From Caldipriscus sp964426895 (GTDB taxonomy: Bacteria > Hydrothermota > Hydrothermia > LBFQ01), in assembly GCA_964426895.1 (NCBI GenBank), contig CAYRSH010000012.1, positions 1 to 35,286 on the forward strand: DNA of 35,286 bases. The letters are read 5' to 3'. Below the pieces are notes generated by a model. That model saw only the letters and a program-made list of their open reading frames with translations. It was not told the DNA's origin and searched no databases. Of this stretch, positions 17,511 to 26,315 are shown in pieces. The position numbers and the translations under genes are program-made. Position 1 is the first letter of the stretch, and each line of letters starts with the position of its first letter.

Positions 17511-18608
17511 TCAGGTTTTGCAAATCATTTGCAATAAGCCCAGAATTTTTTCCCCAACCCTTTCAAGGGAATATTTATCGGAATTTTTGGGTTTATACTT
17601 CCCCTTTAAAGCCTCTTCTATGCACCTTTTGATATCATTTTCCGAATTATCACATATACCCAAACCCAATTCTTCCGCCACTTTTCTAATATATCCCTTC
17701 GGAGATATAACTATTATTGGCTTTTTTGCACCCAAATATTCAAACAGTTTTACGGATGAAACATATTTTTGGTCTTTACTTTTGCCAAATATCGCAACCA
17801 ATACATCCGCGGAAACCATTTCCCTTATTGCCCTGCGCCTTTCAACGGGCCCCATCCCCCCAAACCTTTCCGAGCCCGGACCCACCAACCTTAAAGTTAA
17901 ACCCAAGTCCTTAACGACATTTATAAGGGGATTTATATCCCTTTCGTTGAATAGGCTACCTATATGGGAAACCCAAATGTCGGAATGTTTGAAGGGTTCA
18001 ACCCCGTACTCTTTTGGGTTGTAAAAATGCGGTATCAAAAAGGCATTTTTATTAAACATTTTTGCTTCCTTTAAGGAATAATCGTTTATGCAGAAAACCC
18101 CCTTAGCGTTTTTTAAAGCCCACCTTTCAACTATAAAATCCGCCAATTTGTTAGGTCTCCTTGGGTCATAAAACCAAACATCCCTTAAATCCACTATATA
18201 GGGTATTTTAAGTTTTAACAATGTGCGAACCGTTAAAACCGAGGAGAAGGGCGGAACGGAAACGATTACAACATCCGGCATTTCCCTTTCCAAAATGGCG
18301 GAAATTTTTCTATAATACTTTACAAAGAACAAAACCCTGCTATCCGGAACTATAAAGAACTTTAAAAGGTTTAATTTTCCATGCACCGGAAACCTGTAAG
18401 GTTGGGAATACCTAAGGGGGTATATTCTTATAACCCTTTTTAGAAACTCAAACCTCTCGTAATCCTCCCCACCAAACTTATCCCCTATGGACGAAATCAC
18501 AAATATATCAACACCTTTATTTTTCAGATATTCGGCGAGTTTTGACCATCTTTGTGCCCCCGAAGAGTTGTTCGGTGGAAAAAAATACGATATTATCCCT
18601 ACCTTCAC
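17511..18608 (-). CDS. Glycosyltransferase family 4-like protein
   Basis: 365 residues with the GT-B layout. The N-terminal domain starts MKVGIISYFFPPNNSSGAQR, as in WbuB/TuaC-type GT4 enzymes. The C-terminal domain has the nucleotide-sugar region ending YVSSVKLFEYLGAKKPIIV, in which Lys and Glu positions match the usual GT4 sugar-binding loop. It probably transfers a sugar in cell-surface polysaccharide or lipid glycan synthesis; the substrate is unknown. The start is GTG overlapping the stop of the GWxTD gene as GTGA, so it is translationally coupled and last in the plsC-rpsA-GWxTD operon. Confidence 0.88.
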   Translation of the reverse strand: MKVGIISYFFPPNNSSGAQRWSKLAEYLKNKGVDIFVISSIGDKFGGEDYERFEFLKRVIRIYPLRYSQPYRFPVHGKLNLLKFFIVPDSRVLFFVKYYRKISAILEREMPDVVIVSVPPFSSVLTVRTLLKLKIPYIVDLRDVWFYDPRRPNKLADFIVERWALKNAKGVFCINDYSLKEAKMFNKNAFLIPHFYNPKEYGVEPFKHSDIWVSHIGSLFNERDINPLINVVKDLGLTLRLVGPGSERFGGMGPVERRRAIREMVSADVLVAIFGKSKDQKYVSSVKLFEYLGAKKPIIVISPKGYIRKVAEELGLGICDNSENDIKRCIEEALKGKYKPKNSDKYSLERVGEKILGLLQMICKT

Positions 18609-19621
18609 CTCAATATATCCAAATACCCTTCCGGGACAAGCCTGTAATCCCCAGTGCCATCAAAATCAACAAAAATAAACCTTAAACCCAACCTATGATA
18701 ATACCACACCTCATATGGTTTCCCTTCCAATCTAAAAGGTTCGGAAACTATCTCATCCGGAGGGCCAAACTTGGTATATACCATTGCCCTATCGGATATT
18801 TTACTCCTAATATTACTCGGATACAACTGCATACCCACATACAACCTATCCAAAAACTCCTCCTTTGCCTTTTGCCCCCCAACGGTTTCCCAAAATTCCT
18901 CCCAAGCCTTTAACCTCTCCTCCCCTTTCTTCCCCTTCAACATATCCGTTTTCTTACCATAAACGAAATCCAAAACGGAAAGCAAAATATTAAAATCCCC
19001 ATCGTTTTCAATGTTAAACTCGTTGAACAAAACTTCCGTTTCCCTATCTACGCCGTTTATCGTAGCCGAGAACTTAACCTCACCAAACGCTAAATACTTT
19101 TTGGGTATAAGGTATTCAACAACCGTTTCACCATTTATATGGGTTTTAACCTCATCAAAATACTTCCACCTATCCCATTGGTTCTTTATACCAAACCTAA
19201 CCTTTACATCCCTTTCCCTTTTGGAAAAAACCATTAATTTTAAATTTACGCCGTTTTCAACATAATCGTATATCAGTGAAGATACCAACATATCTTTGGG
19301 GTTTTTGAGGTTTCCCGTTTTTACATTCCTTAAAACCTTTCCCGAATTGTAATCCATAATCTCGGCATATATTTTGAATACCTTTTCGCCTTTTAAAACA
19401 CAAATTACACTATCCGATATTATTTTCCGTTCATCCGTGACTACGGATTCCCTGTACTCAACCTTCGTGCATAAACCCGATACATCCAAAGATATCTTCC
19501 ACCTGATCGTATCCTTTTTGGGTATGAATATGCGGGCGGGGGCTGTCATCTTTGCATAAACCAATGTACTCTCCGGGTAATATATCTGAAACACCGCAAA
19601 TATAAACCCCCGCCCGAACAT
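18605..19621 (-). CDS. GWxTD-domain protein
   Basis: 338 residues. The C-terminal about 120 residues match the GWxTD domain found in Bacteroidetes/FCB and related phyla: LKAWEEFW, a helix with LYVGMQLYP, then SDRAMVYTKFGPPDEI and YEVWYYHRLGLRFIFVDFDG. The name-giving GWxTD motif itself is not visible here. The N-terminal part is beta-rich and unassigned. The N-terminus (MFGRGFIFAVFQIYYPES) is a very short hydrophobic stretch, probably an export signal. The start follows AAGGAGTAAAAA. The gene lies 3 bases after rpsA and overlaps the next gene. Its function is unknown. Confidence 0.8.
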   Translation of the reverse strand: MFGRGFIFAVFQIYYPESTLVYAKMTAPARIFIPKKDTIRWKISLDVSGLCTKVEYRESVVTDERKIISDSVICVLKGEKVFKIYAEIMDYNSGKVLRNVKTGNLKNPKDMLVSSLIYDYVENGVNLKLMVFSKRERDVKVRFGIKNQWDRWKYFDEVKTHINGETVVEYLIPKKYLAFGEVKFSATINGVDRETEVLFNEFNIENDGDFNILLSVLDFVYGKKTDMLKGKKGEERLKAWEEFWETVGGQKAKEEFLDRLYVGMQLYPSNIRSKISDRAMVYTKFGPPDEIVSEPFRLEGKPYEVWYYHRLGLRFIFVDFDGTGDYRLVPEGYLDILR

Positions 19622-19624
19622 TTT

Positions 19625-21334
19625 TTACTCCTTCAACTTCTTCAACCTTTCCATTTCCTGCTTTAATATATCTCCGAGGCTCAGGGTGGGCTTTCCTTCC
19701 GCTATCTTCTTTTCCTGTTTTGCAACCTCTTCCCTCATCCTTTCCTTCTCTTCGGCCTCTTTGATCCTTTGGTATCCCTTCTCCGAGAAAACTATTCTCT
19801 TTTTATCCGGCTCCAAGGTTAGTATAGTCACATTTATCCTTTGACCTTTTTCATAATCAAAGGGCGACTTCTTAACGAGTTGTGAAGCGGGTATAAACCC
19901 TTCTATTTGGTATTCGGGCAACTCAACTATCAAGCCTTTACTTGAAGCGCCCTTTACAACAACCTCTACGGGTGTGCCCTCTCCCATCTCTTTCTGGATT
20001 TTATCCCAAGGATTGGGATATAGGTGCTTTAATGATAACTCCACAAAGTGCCCTTTGTCGTTTATTCCGAGTACATAAAAGTCGTAAACCTTACCCTTCT
20101 TTAACACCTCGGATGGATGCCTGAACTTTTTGGTCCAAGAGATGTTTGATATATGTAAATATCCCACGAGTCCATCATCCAATTCAACGAACGCCCCATA
20201 CTGGTCAAAATCGTATATCCTTCCCGAAACCCTATCTCCAACCTTATACCTTTCCCTAACGGTTGTCCACGGGTCGGGTTGGGTTTGTTTAATACCCAAA
20301 GAAATCCTTTGCCTTTCAACATCAACATTTAACACTATTGCTTCAACCTCTTGCCCCACCTTTAAAACCTCAGAGGGATGTGAAGGGGGTCTTCCCCACC
20401 TTATCTCGCTTATATAAACCAACCCCTCAACTCCGGGTTCCAACTCAACAAAAGCCCCAAAATCCACGAGTTTTGTAATCCTACCCTTAACCTTTGAACC
20501 AACGGGATATTTTTCCGCAACCGTCTCCCATGGATGGGGCAACAATTGTTTTATTGATAACGATAGTTTTTTCTTTTCGGGATCCACATCCAAAACCTTA
20601 GCCGTTATTTCCTCACCTATTCTAACCACATCCTCTATCTTTCTCGGCCTATGCCAAGCCAGTTCGCTTATATGAACAAAACCCTCAACACCGCCTATAT
20701 CAACGAAAACACCGGATTCTATAATGTGGCTAACCACACCCTTAACAACCATACCGGGTTTTAGTTCGGATAGCCTTTGCTTGGCCATTATCTCCTCTTC
20801 TTCAAGGGCGTCCTTACGGGATACGACTATGGATTTCCTCTCCTTATCCGCCTTTACTATTTTCACCCTAATGGTTTTACCGCTGTGTAGGGTTCTAATT
20901 TTGCTGACATCTCCGGAAAGGGATTTTGGCATAAAGGCTTCAACCCCGAATACATCTACCATATACCCGGCCCTTACCCTTTTGGTGATTTTACCCTCCA
21001 CGAGGGCACCGCTTTGGAAGGCTTCGTTTATATGATCCCAAGCCCTCTCAAAATCCGCTTTATACTTTGATAGTTTTATACCCCTTACCCCATCGGCCTT
21101 TTCAACATACACCAAGATCTTCTCGCCTATTTTTGGGATTTGACCCTTGAACTCCGAGATATGGACGCTCCCTTCCGCCTTTCCTCCTATGTCTATAAAT
21201 ACCTCATCCCCTTGTATTGCCATTACTACACCCTCTACGAGTTCTTCCTCTTGGGGTAGATCCAAACTCTCTAACCCCTCCTTTAACACCTCTTGCGGCA
21301 AACTTTCTACTTCCTTAAAAATATCAAGCTCCAT
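19625..21334 (-). CDS. rpsA: 30S ribosomal protein S1
   Basis: 569 residues with six S1 (OB-fold) repeats, the full bacterial S1 set. Repeats 3-6 are the most regular, e.g. VSHIIESGVFVDIGGVEGFVHISEL and ITKLVDFGAFVELEPGVEGLVYISEI. S1 holds mRNA on the 30S subunit during initiation on leadered messages. The start is firm because AAAGGAGGTAGGGT precedes the ATG. It overlaps the plsC 3' end by 11 bases, indicating co-transcription. The C-terminal tail is charged and helical. Confidence 0.96.
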   Translation of the reverse strand: MELDIFKEVESLPQEVLKEGLESLDLPQEEELVEGVVMAIQGDEVFIDIGGKAEGSVHISEFKGQIPKIGEKILVYVEKADGVRGIKLSKYKADFERAWDHINEAFQSGALVEGKITKRVRAGYMVDVFGVEAFMPKSLSGDVSKIRTLHSGKTIRVKIVKADKERKSIVVSRKDALEEEEIMAKQRLSELKPGMVVKGVVSHIIESGVFVDIGGVEGFVHISELAWHRPRKIEDVVRIGEEITAKVLDVDPEKKKLSLSIKQLLPHPWETVAEKYPVGSKVKGRITKLVDFGAFVELEPGVEGLVYISEIRWGRPPSHPSEVLKVGQEVEAIVLNVDVERQRISLGIKQTQPDPWTTVRERYKVGDRVSGRIYDFDQYGAFVELDDGLVGYLHISNISWTKKFRHPSEVLKKGKVYDFYVLGINDKGHFVELSLKHLYPNPWDKIQKEMGEGTPVEVVVKGASSKGLIVELPEYQIEGFIPASQLVKKSPFDYEKGQRINVTILTLEPDKKRIVFSEKGYQRIKEAEEKERMREEVAKQEKKIAEGKPTLSLGDILKQEMERLKKLKE

Positions 21335-21923
21335 ACCCTACCTCCTTTTTTTCTTTTAAGGTTAAAATTTTTTTCCTTAACAAATCCAAAAAAATACCCC
21401 TTTCAATCTCCCGGGGATATATGGGTTTTCCAAAAAACACATCAAATCCCCTTTTCTTATGTTCTATCCAAGTGGGAACAACCGCAACACTTTCGTTTAT
21501 TTCCTCGTTATACGCCAACCATTCTATTCCCCTCCTAAGGGGGAGTAGGGGTTCATTTGTCCTGTTCCTGGTACCCTCGGGGAAAATTATTATAGCAAAC
21601 CCCTTTTTAAGTAGGTCCAAAGCGGTTAATAATGCCCCCTTTGCACCGGCCGACCTTATGATGGGATGGGCGTTATAAAACCTGATAATTGGGGATAGAA
21701 ACGGGTTAAACAATTCCCTCTTTGCTATGAAATGCACCTCCCTGGGCGATGCAAACCCCAAAACCGGGGGGTCCCATCCACTCCTATGATTTGATGCGAT
21801 TATAACCGGACCTTCAAGGGGCACATTCTCACGACCAAAACCCCTAACACCAAAAACAAACCTAAAAAAGGGGTATGCAACCACATAAGATACCTTCCAC
21901 TTGAAAGACGCCCTTTTAACCAT
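21324..21923 (-). CDS. plsC: 1-acyl-sn-glycerol-3-phosphate acyltransferase
   Basis: 199 residues. It transfers an acyl chain to lysophosphatidate at the inner membrane in phospholipid synthesis. The HX4D catalytic motif is NHRSGWD (His46, Asp51), and the substrate motif FPEGTR is at 114-119; RELF and the downstream region also fit. Bacterial-type ester lipids are implied. It is first in the operon with rpsA. The upstream promoter is TTGATA, 16 bases, TATAAT, and here a leader of about 30 bases with a GGGGGA stretch separates it from the ATG. That makes it an exception to the leaderless pattern. Confidence 0.93.
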   Translation of the reverse strand: MVKRASFKWKVSYVVAYPFFRFVFGVRGFGRENVPLEGPVIIASNHRSGWDPPVLGFASPREVHFIAKRELFNPFLSPIIRFYNAHPIIRSAGAKGALLTALDLLKKGFAIIIFPEGTRNRTNEPLLPLRRGIEWLAYNEEINESVAVVPTWIEHKKRGFDVFFGKPIYPREIERGIFLDLLRKKILTLKEKKEVGYGA

Positions 21924-21958
21924 TTAACCCTTTAATCCCCCTACATGGTTTTGCGGGT

Positions 21959-21986
21959 ATTATAAGGTGGAAGAATTTTTTATCAA
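21959..21986 (-). promoter_or_regulatory. Promoter of the plsC-rpsA operon
   Basis: TTGATA (21981-21986), 16 bases, TATAAT (21959-21964) on the minus strand. The ATG is 35 bases beyond the -10 box, giving a short leader. Confidence 0.5.
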
Positions 21987-21994
21987 TTTGTTCC

Positions 21995-23209
21995 CTATGT
22001 TTTCAGTTTTTTCTTCTGGGCGGATGGCAAGAAAATGTTGTTTAAGATTATCCTATAACTGGGGGAGTTTTTGTGTTTGCTCAGGTCTGTTGGGGGTTCT
22101 CCAACAAAATGCTGGTAATCCTCAGGGTCATGTCCAAAGTAAAAACTGAAAAACCCCTTTCCGTATTGCGAAAATATATACTTTACCGCCCCGACCCTCG
22201 TATTTTCCGCAAGAACGATCACATTCTCCTTCAACTTGTCCTTATAAACCCCCGAATCCTGCCCTAAAAATTCCACTATAGCCCTCGTGTGGTTTTGGGT
22301 TAGCATTGTGGGAATTTCATCAATCTTTGCCGAAAACTCGTAAAGATAAAAGTAAGAGTTTGGCCCTAATGCCGCTATGTCCTTTGTGGCATCCGCATCC
22401 GAATGCTCGTATATGTAAGGGTTGGTTATAACATTTGCGTTTTTCAAGAAAAGGGTTTTTGAAAAATCCAACTTTTGCTGGTAATCCGGATCGGGCGGTG
22501 TTCCGTCAAACGGTACATCAAGTATATCAACCCCTTCGGATGCCAAAGCCAAATCCAGTGTTATGGGTGCGGAACACATGGCAAATAGATAACCTCCGTT
22601 TGAAACGAATTCCTTTATATTCTTTGCAACGGCCAACTTTTCCTCTTTAACGCTTTTGAAACCGTATTTTTTTGCGACCGCCTCGGATGTCTTAACCATG
22701 TTTATATACCAATCCGCATGGGAATATCCAGCCCAGAATTTTCCAAACATTCCAGTAAAGTCCTCGTGATGCAAATGAACCCAATCGTAATTTTTTAATT
22801 TTCCCTGTAAAATCTCCTCATCCCATATTAAATCGTATGGTATTTCCGCATAATCCAAGGCCATCCTAACCGCGTCGTCCCAAGGTTCTGCATATTTTGG
22901 CGCATAAACGGCCAACTTTGGAAGGCTCAGGAGTTTAACCTTTGACATGTTGCTCCTTTCAATTATCCCATCAATTTCCAATCTGTCGCTTTCCCCAATG
23001 CTTTCGTAATACACCCCCTTATCAACCAGCCTTTTCTTTATCTCGGGAGAGTTTGAGTATATTAAGAAGGAACCCCCCCTAAAATTCAAAAGCCACTCAA
23101 CCTCAACCCCCCTTGATATAACCCAATAAACAACCCCATAGGCCTTTAAATGGTCTGTTTGGGTTTCATCCATAGGGATTAGGATATAAGACACCATTGC
23201 CAAAAGCAT
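21995..23209 (-). CDS. Exported protein of the family often labelled 'asparagine synthetase B'
   Basis: 404 residues. From memory, the start of the mature part (ILIPMDETQTDHLKAYG, then EVEWLLNFRGGSFLI) matches exported proteins widespread in Bacteroidetes and relatives that are often named asparagine synthetase B. I see no N-terminal Cys nucleophile or PP-loop of a true AsnB, so that name is probably wrong. The middle part (VHLHHEDFTGMFGKFW, YLFAMCSAPITLDLALAS) could be a class I glutamine-amidotransferase-like fold. The N-terminus is a short hydrophobic stretch (MLLAMVSYILIP). A TAAAAT box ends 6 bases before the ATG. Divergent from the DUF4870-like gene. Real function unknown. Confidence 0.65.
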   Translation of the reverse strand: MLLAMVSYILIPMDETQTDHLKAYGVVYWVISRGVEVEWLLNFRGGSFLIYSNSPEIKKRLVDKGVYYESIGESDRLEIDGIIERSNMSKVKLLSLPKLAVYAPKYAEPWDDAVRMALDYAEIPYDLIWDEEILQGKLKNYDWVHLHHEDFTGMFGKFWAGYSHADWYINMVKTSEAVAKKYGFKSVKEEKLAVAKNIKEFVSNGGYLFAMCSAPITLDLALASEGVDILDVPFDGTPPDPDYQQKLDFSKTLFLKNANVITNPYIYEHSDADATKDIAALGPNSYFYLYEFSAKIDEIPTMLTQNHTRAIVEFLGQDSGVYKDKLKENVIVLAENTRVGAVKYIFSQYGKGFFSFYFGHDPEDYQHFVGEPPTDLSKHKNSPSYRIILNNIFLPSAQKKKLKT

Positions 23210-23215
23210 ATCGGA

Positions 23216-23247
23216 ATTTTAAGGGTGTTTGTAAACCCCTTTATAAT
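23216..23247. promoter_or_regulatory. Two divergent -10 boxes, leaderless type
   Basis: Minus strand: TAAAAT at 23216-23221, 6 bases before the ATG at 23209. Plus strand: TATAAT at 23242-23247, 9 bases before the ATG at 23257. Neither gene has a Shine-Dalgarno site and the interval is only 47 bases, so the -35 regions overlap. Confidence 0.5.
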
Positions 23248-23256
23248 CCCTGCATT

Positions 23257-23589
23257 ATGAAAGAAAACATAACGCAGGAGGACATAGAGAAGAATAAGCT
23301 GGTAGCGGCATTAAGTTATTTGTGGATACTCTTTATACTTTATTGGCTGGTTGATAGTCAATTCGTTAAGTTCCACGCAAAACAGTCCTTAGTAATATTC
23401 GGGGCTGATGTTGTTCTCTTTATAGCCGGCTTTGTTCTCGGAAACCTGATACCCATGTGGGGGTTCATCTCGTGGCTATTAAGTCTCGGTTTGTTCGCCC
23501 TAAGGGTTATAGGTTTTATATACGCGATAACGGGAAATGTTAAAGAAGTTCCCATAGTTGGGAGTATAGCCGGGAGTATAAACATATAA
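23257..23589 (+). CDS. DUF4870/Tic20-like small membrane protein
   Basis: 110 residues. It starts MKENITQEDIEKNKLVAALSY and has a segment SQFVKFHAKQSLVIF, the typical DUF4870 pattern (charged start, then SxFxxFHAxQ before a helix). About three to four membrane helices follow. The role of the family is unknown. The ATG is chosen because it follows a TATAAT box by 9 bases; a longer frame would start inside the divergent gene. The stop and the next start overlap as TAATG, so the downstream hydrolase is translationally coupled. Confidence 0.85.
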   Translation: MKENITQEDIEKNKLVAALSYLWILFILYWLVDSQFVKFHAKQSLVIFGADVVLFIAGFVLGNLIPMWGFISWLLSLGLFALRVIGFIYAITGNVKEVPIVGSIAGSINI

Positions 23590-25394
23590 TGATTTGGGTT
23601 CTAAGCGTAATACACTTTAACGCGAATGTTTTGGCCGTTGATGGTGAAACTTTAAAGGTTTATGTGTGGTTGCCCGATAGCGCCGTATCCGGCCCGGATA
23701 CCCTCCCATTACCCGTAATACTCGTTCGTACTCCGTACGATACCATAGGTTTGAGTTCCTCATATATACCGATTATAACCTCTCTGGGTTATGCCTATGT
23801 TGTTAGCACTTTTAGGGGATATTGGGGTAGTACGGGTATAAGGTTGCCGTTCTTGGCAGAAGGTTGGGGAACTTTACACGACGGGCTTGATGTGTCAAAC
23901 TGGATAAGTTCAAGACCTTGGTATAACGGTAAAATATGTATGGCTGGGGGTTCAGCCTTGGGATTTTCCCAGTACTTCTTAGGAGGTACGGGATTTCCTC
24001 TAACCTGTATTTCTCCGGCTGTTGCAGGTATAAGCCTCTATAACGAGGTTTATCCGGGTGGGGTTATGAGGAGGTTCATAGCGGAGTATTGGCTAACAGG
24101 GGTTGGGGCAACGCATCTCCTTGACTCCATTGAAAAGTATTACATATATTCCGATACAACGCCGTGGGCTTGGGTAAACGGATACAATAGGCTTTCATAT
24201 TATACTTTTCCGGTTTTGCATTTAACCGGATGGTTTGATGCCTTTACGGAGGGGGCTATTTGGGGGTTTTTGGCCTTACAGTATTACGGTGGGGTTGGTG
24301 CAAGGGGTAAGCAGTATATACTAATAGGCCCTTGGATGCACGACCTTTCAATTAGAACGGTTGGGGACTTAACCTTTCCACCAAATGCCAATTCCCTATC
24401 CGCAACAGACTTTGCATTTAACTGGATACTTTATCATACCAAAGGTTTGGGATGGGATTGGGATACCGTACCCCCCGTTATATTCTACCTTATGGGGGAT
24501 GTTAATTCTCCGGATACAACGCTCTTTAACCGGTGGGTAAAAACGGATACCTTCCCTCCGAGGGGTGGTTATACAACAAGCCTTTATTTACACAGTGATG
24601 GGAGACTTTTGCCATCAACCCCCACACCAGATACATTAACCTACTTTTATGACCCCAACAATCCCGTTCCAACCATAGGTGGATTTGATTACATTGGTGG
24701 TCCTATAAGGGATTCTATACTCTTTGGCCCTAGGGATTTAACCCCTTGGGAGGGTAGGGGGGATGTTTTGGTTTTTTCAAGCGATACCCTTTCAGAACCG
24801 TTAATAGTTATTGGGAGCCCTGAGGTTGAACTTTTGGTATCATCCGACAGGTATGACACGGATTTTATGGTTTTTCTTGCGGATTACTACCCGTCTACGG
24901 GTAAGAGTATTCTCATAACGGAAGGCGTTTTAAGGATGAGGAACAGAAACGGGACGGATAGGGAGGAATTGATAACCCCCGGGGATACATACCGCATACG
25001 CATAAGGATGAGGAATACCGCTTATGCCTTCAATACCGGACATGTTTTAAAACTCTATATTACTTCTTCAAAATTCCCGAGTTATGAACCCAACCCCAAC
25101 ACGGGCGCACCCTTCCAAATAGATGACCCCGTTCGTTTGGTAGCGACAAACAGTATATACATTGGGGATTCCCGTTTGATATTATCCACATATGACCCAT
25201 CCGTTTTGGTTGAGGAAAGGAAACCAAAAACATCCCCTTACTGCTATGCACACTTATCTGAAATCCGGTGTAATGGTGCAAAGGTTTTAAAGGTTTATGA
25301 TGTAAGGGGTAGGGTTGTGGATGTTAAGGGTGTAAGGAGGGGTGTTTATTTTGTTAAGACCACAAGGGGTATATTTAAGGTGATGGTAAGATGA
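23589..25394 (+). CDS. X-Pro dipeptidyl-peptidase (S15/CocE-NonD) family hydrolase with sorting tag
   Basis: 601 residues. Alpha/beta-hydrolase of the S15 family. The nucleophile elbow is GGSALG with Ser122, the acid is Asp217 in LTGWFDAF, and the base is His251 in GPWMHD. A jelly-roll PepX_C domain follows (PLIVIGSPEVELLVSS, DTDFMVFLADYYP). The end carries a por-type tag (VYDVRGRVVDVKG...RGVYFVKT). Substrates of this family range from X-Pro peptides to esters; I cannot tell which applies here. The N-terminus has only MIWVLSVIHF as a hydrophobic stretch before the beta-strand region, yet the tag implies export. It is coupled to the upstream membrane protein by a TAATG overlap. Confidence 0.88.
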   Translation: MIWVLSVIHFNANVLAVDGETLKVYVWLPDSAVSGPDTLPLPVILVRTPYDTIGLSSSYIPIITSLGYAYVVSTFRGYWGSTGIRLPFLAEGWGTLHDGLDVSNWISSRPWYNGKICMAGGSALGFSQYFLGGTGFPLTCISPAVAGISLYNEVYPGGVMRRFIAEYWLTGVGATHLLDSIEKYYIYSDTTPWAWVNGYNRLSYYTFPVLHLTGWFDAFTEGAIWGFLALQYYGGVGARGKQYILIGPWMHDLSIRTVGDLTFPPNANSLSATDFAFNWILYHTKGLGWDWDTVPPVIFYLMGDVNSPDTTLFNRWVKTDTFPPRGGYTTSLYLHSDGRLLPSTPTPDTLTYFYDPNNPVPTIGGFDYIGGPIRDSILFGPRDLTPWEGRGDVLVFSSDTLSEPLIVIGSPEVELLVSSDRYDTDFMVFLADYYPSTGKSILITEGVLRMRNRNGTDREELITPGDTYRIRIRMRNTAYAFNTGHVLKLYITSSKFPSYEPNPNTGAPFQIDDPVRLVATNSIYIGDSRLILSTYDPSVLVEERKPKTSPYCYAHLSEIRCNGAKVLKVYDVRGRVVDVKGVRRGVYFVKTTRGIFKVMVR

Positions 25395-25406
25395 TACGCT
25401 GGGGCG

Positions 25407-25457
25407 GTGCCGATAGTAAGGGTAGATAATGTTGGCCTTTTCAACGGATGGGATAAA
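25407..25457 (+). CDS. Possible N-terminal fragment of a gene running into an assembly gap
   Basis: A GTG at 25407 opens a frame reading PIVRVDNVGLFNGWDK before the Ns. It is plausible protein sequence and follows the hydrolase gene directly. A different frame starting with ATG at 25429 (MLAFSTDG) is equally possible. There is no clear Shine-Dalgarno site, and the join to the sequence right of the gap cannot be tested. Confidence 0.25.
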
Positions 25458-25557
25458 NNNNNNNNNNNNNNNNNNNNNNNNNNNNNNNNNNNNNNNNNNN
25501 NNNNNNNNNNNNNNNNNNNNNNNNNNNNNNNNNNNNNNNNNNNNNNNNNNNNNNNNN
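25458..25557. other. Assembly gap (100 Ns)
   Basis: Exactly 100 Ns, so a placeholder of unknown real length. The flanks share no overlap, unlike the two other gaps, so sequence is probably missing here. Together with the uncertain fragments on both sides, about 170 bases here have no assignable gene. Confidence 0.95.
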
Positions 25558-25563
25558 AACAGT

Positions 25564-26298
25564 ATGGATTATCCTACCCAATTGATAACAATGTTTCTTT
25601 TGGTTTGGAAAGAGTACTATTACTATGAAAACCCCATGTCTTATTTCGGAATTGCGGGCATTAGACTTGGTGATAATAATATTTTGGAAGACTTTGTGGT
25701 GGATTCCACTTTAAGCGTTCTCAAAACCGTTTTTAACGATGAAAAGCATTTTAAAGGTTTCATTGACTTGGTGCGGAAACTTGAAGAGGGTTTTGAAGGC
25801 CGTACCTTCTCTTTCATATATTACATGCCTTGGGATGTGGCGGAGATACAAATAAGCACACCCGATTATTATCTTTTAACCATGGATATAATTGCTACGG
25901 ACTTGGATTATGTAAATGACCTGAAAAAATACAAAGATTTAAGGGATAAAATCTTGGATATAATGGCTTTACCGGTTGATCCGAGGGAAATGTTTAAAGC
26001 CTTAAAGGAACTATACCCCATAATGAATAAAGCCATAAAAGGCGATGTTTTTAGGGTAGGCTTTTCATACACCGATAAAGGTTTTACAAAAGATGTACCC
26101 GCCTTAGAAATAAAAATAGGGAGATTACAATTTGGTATAAAGAGCGAAGATGATACCTTTATAAATCGTGCTTTGGAAACCCTGAACCTTCCAAGGGATT
26201 TGAGAAAAACCTTAAACCACTTGCAAAACCTTAACCCAGACAACTACAAAATTGAATTTTCTTGGGATATGTATGATTTGGGGGAGAAGGTTTTTTAA
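25564..26298 (+). CDS. Protein of unknown function, 5' end unclear
   Basis: About 244 residues from ATG 25564 to a TAA. The frame is clearly coding from about MSYFGIAGIRLG (25636) onward, ending with YKIEFSWDMYDLGEKVF. It shows alternating beta and helix patterns (EIQISTPDYYLLTMD, LEIKIGRLQFGIK) and no motif I know. Just right of the gap another frame reads YGLSYPIDNNVSFGLERV, which fits the following YYYENPMSYFGIAG better than the in-frame sequence does. A frameshift or base error near 25610-25625 may therefore exist. If so, the true gene begins inside or left of the gap. The beta-strand style could suit an outer-membrane or surface protein, but this is speculative. Confidence 0.5.
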   Translation: MDYPTQLITMFLLVWKEYYYYENPMSYFGIAGIRLGDNNILEDFVVDSTLSVLKTVFNDEKHFKGFIDLVRKLEEGFEGRTFSFIYYMPWDVAEIQISTPDYYLLTMDIIATDLDYVNDLKKYKDLRDKILDIMALPVDPREMFKALKELYPIMNKAIKGDVFRVGFSYTDKGFTKDVPALEIKIGRLQFGIKSEDDTFINRALETLNLPRDLRKTLNHLQNLNPDNYKIEFSWDMYDLGEKVF

Positions 26299-26315
26299 GT
26301 GAGTTTGATCTTGTG

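Noticed and set aside
25391..25429. Short ORF MIRWGGADSKGR overlapping the hydrolase stop as ATGA
   Set aside because: It ends after 12 codons at a TAA, so it is not a gene by itself unless a base error is present.
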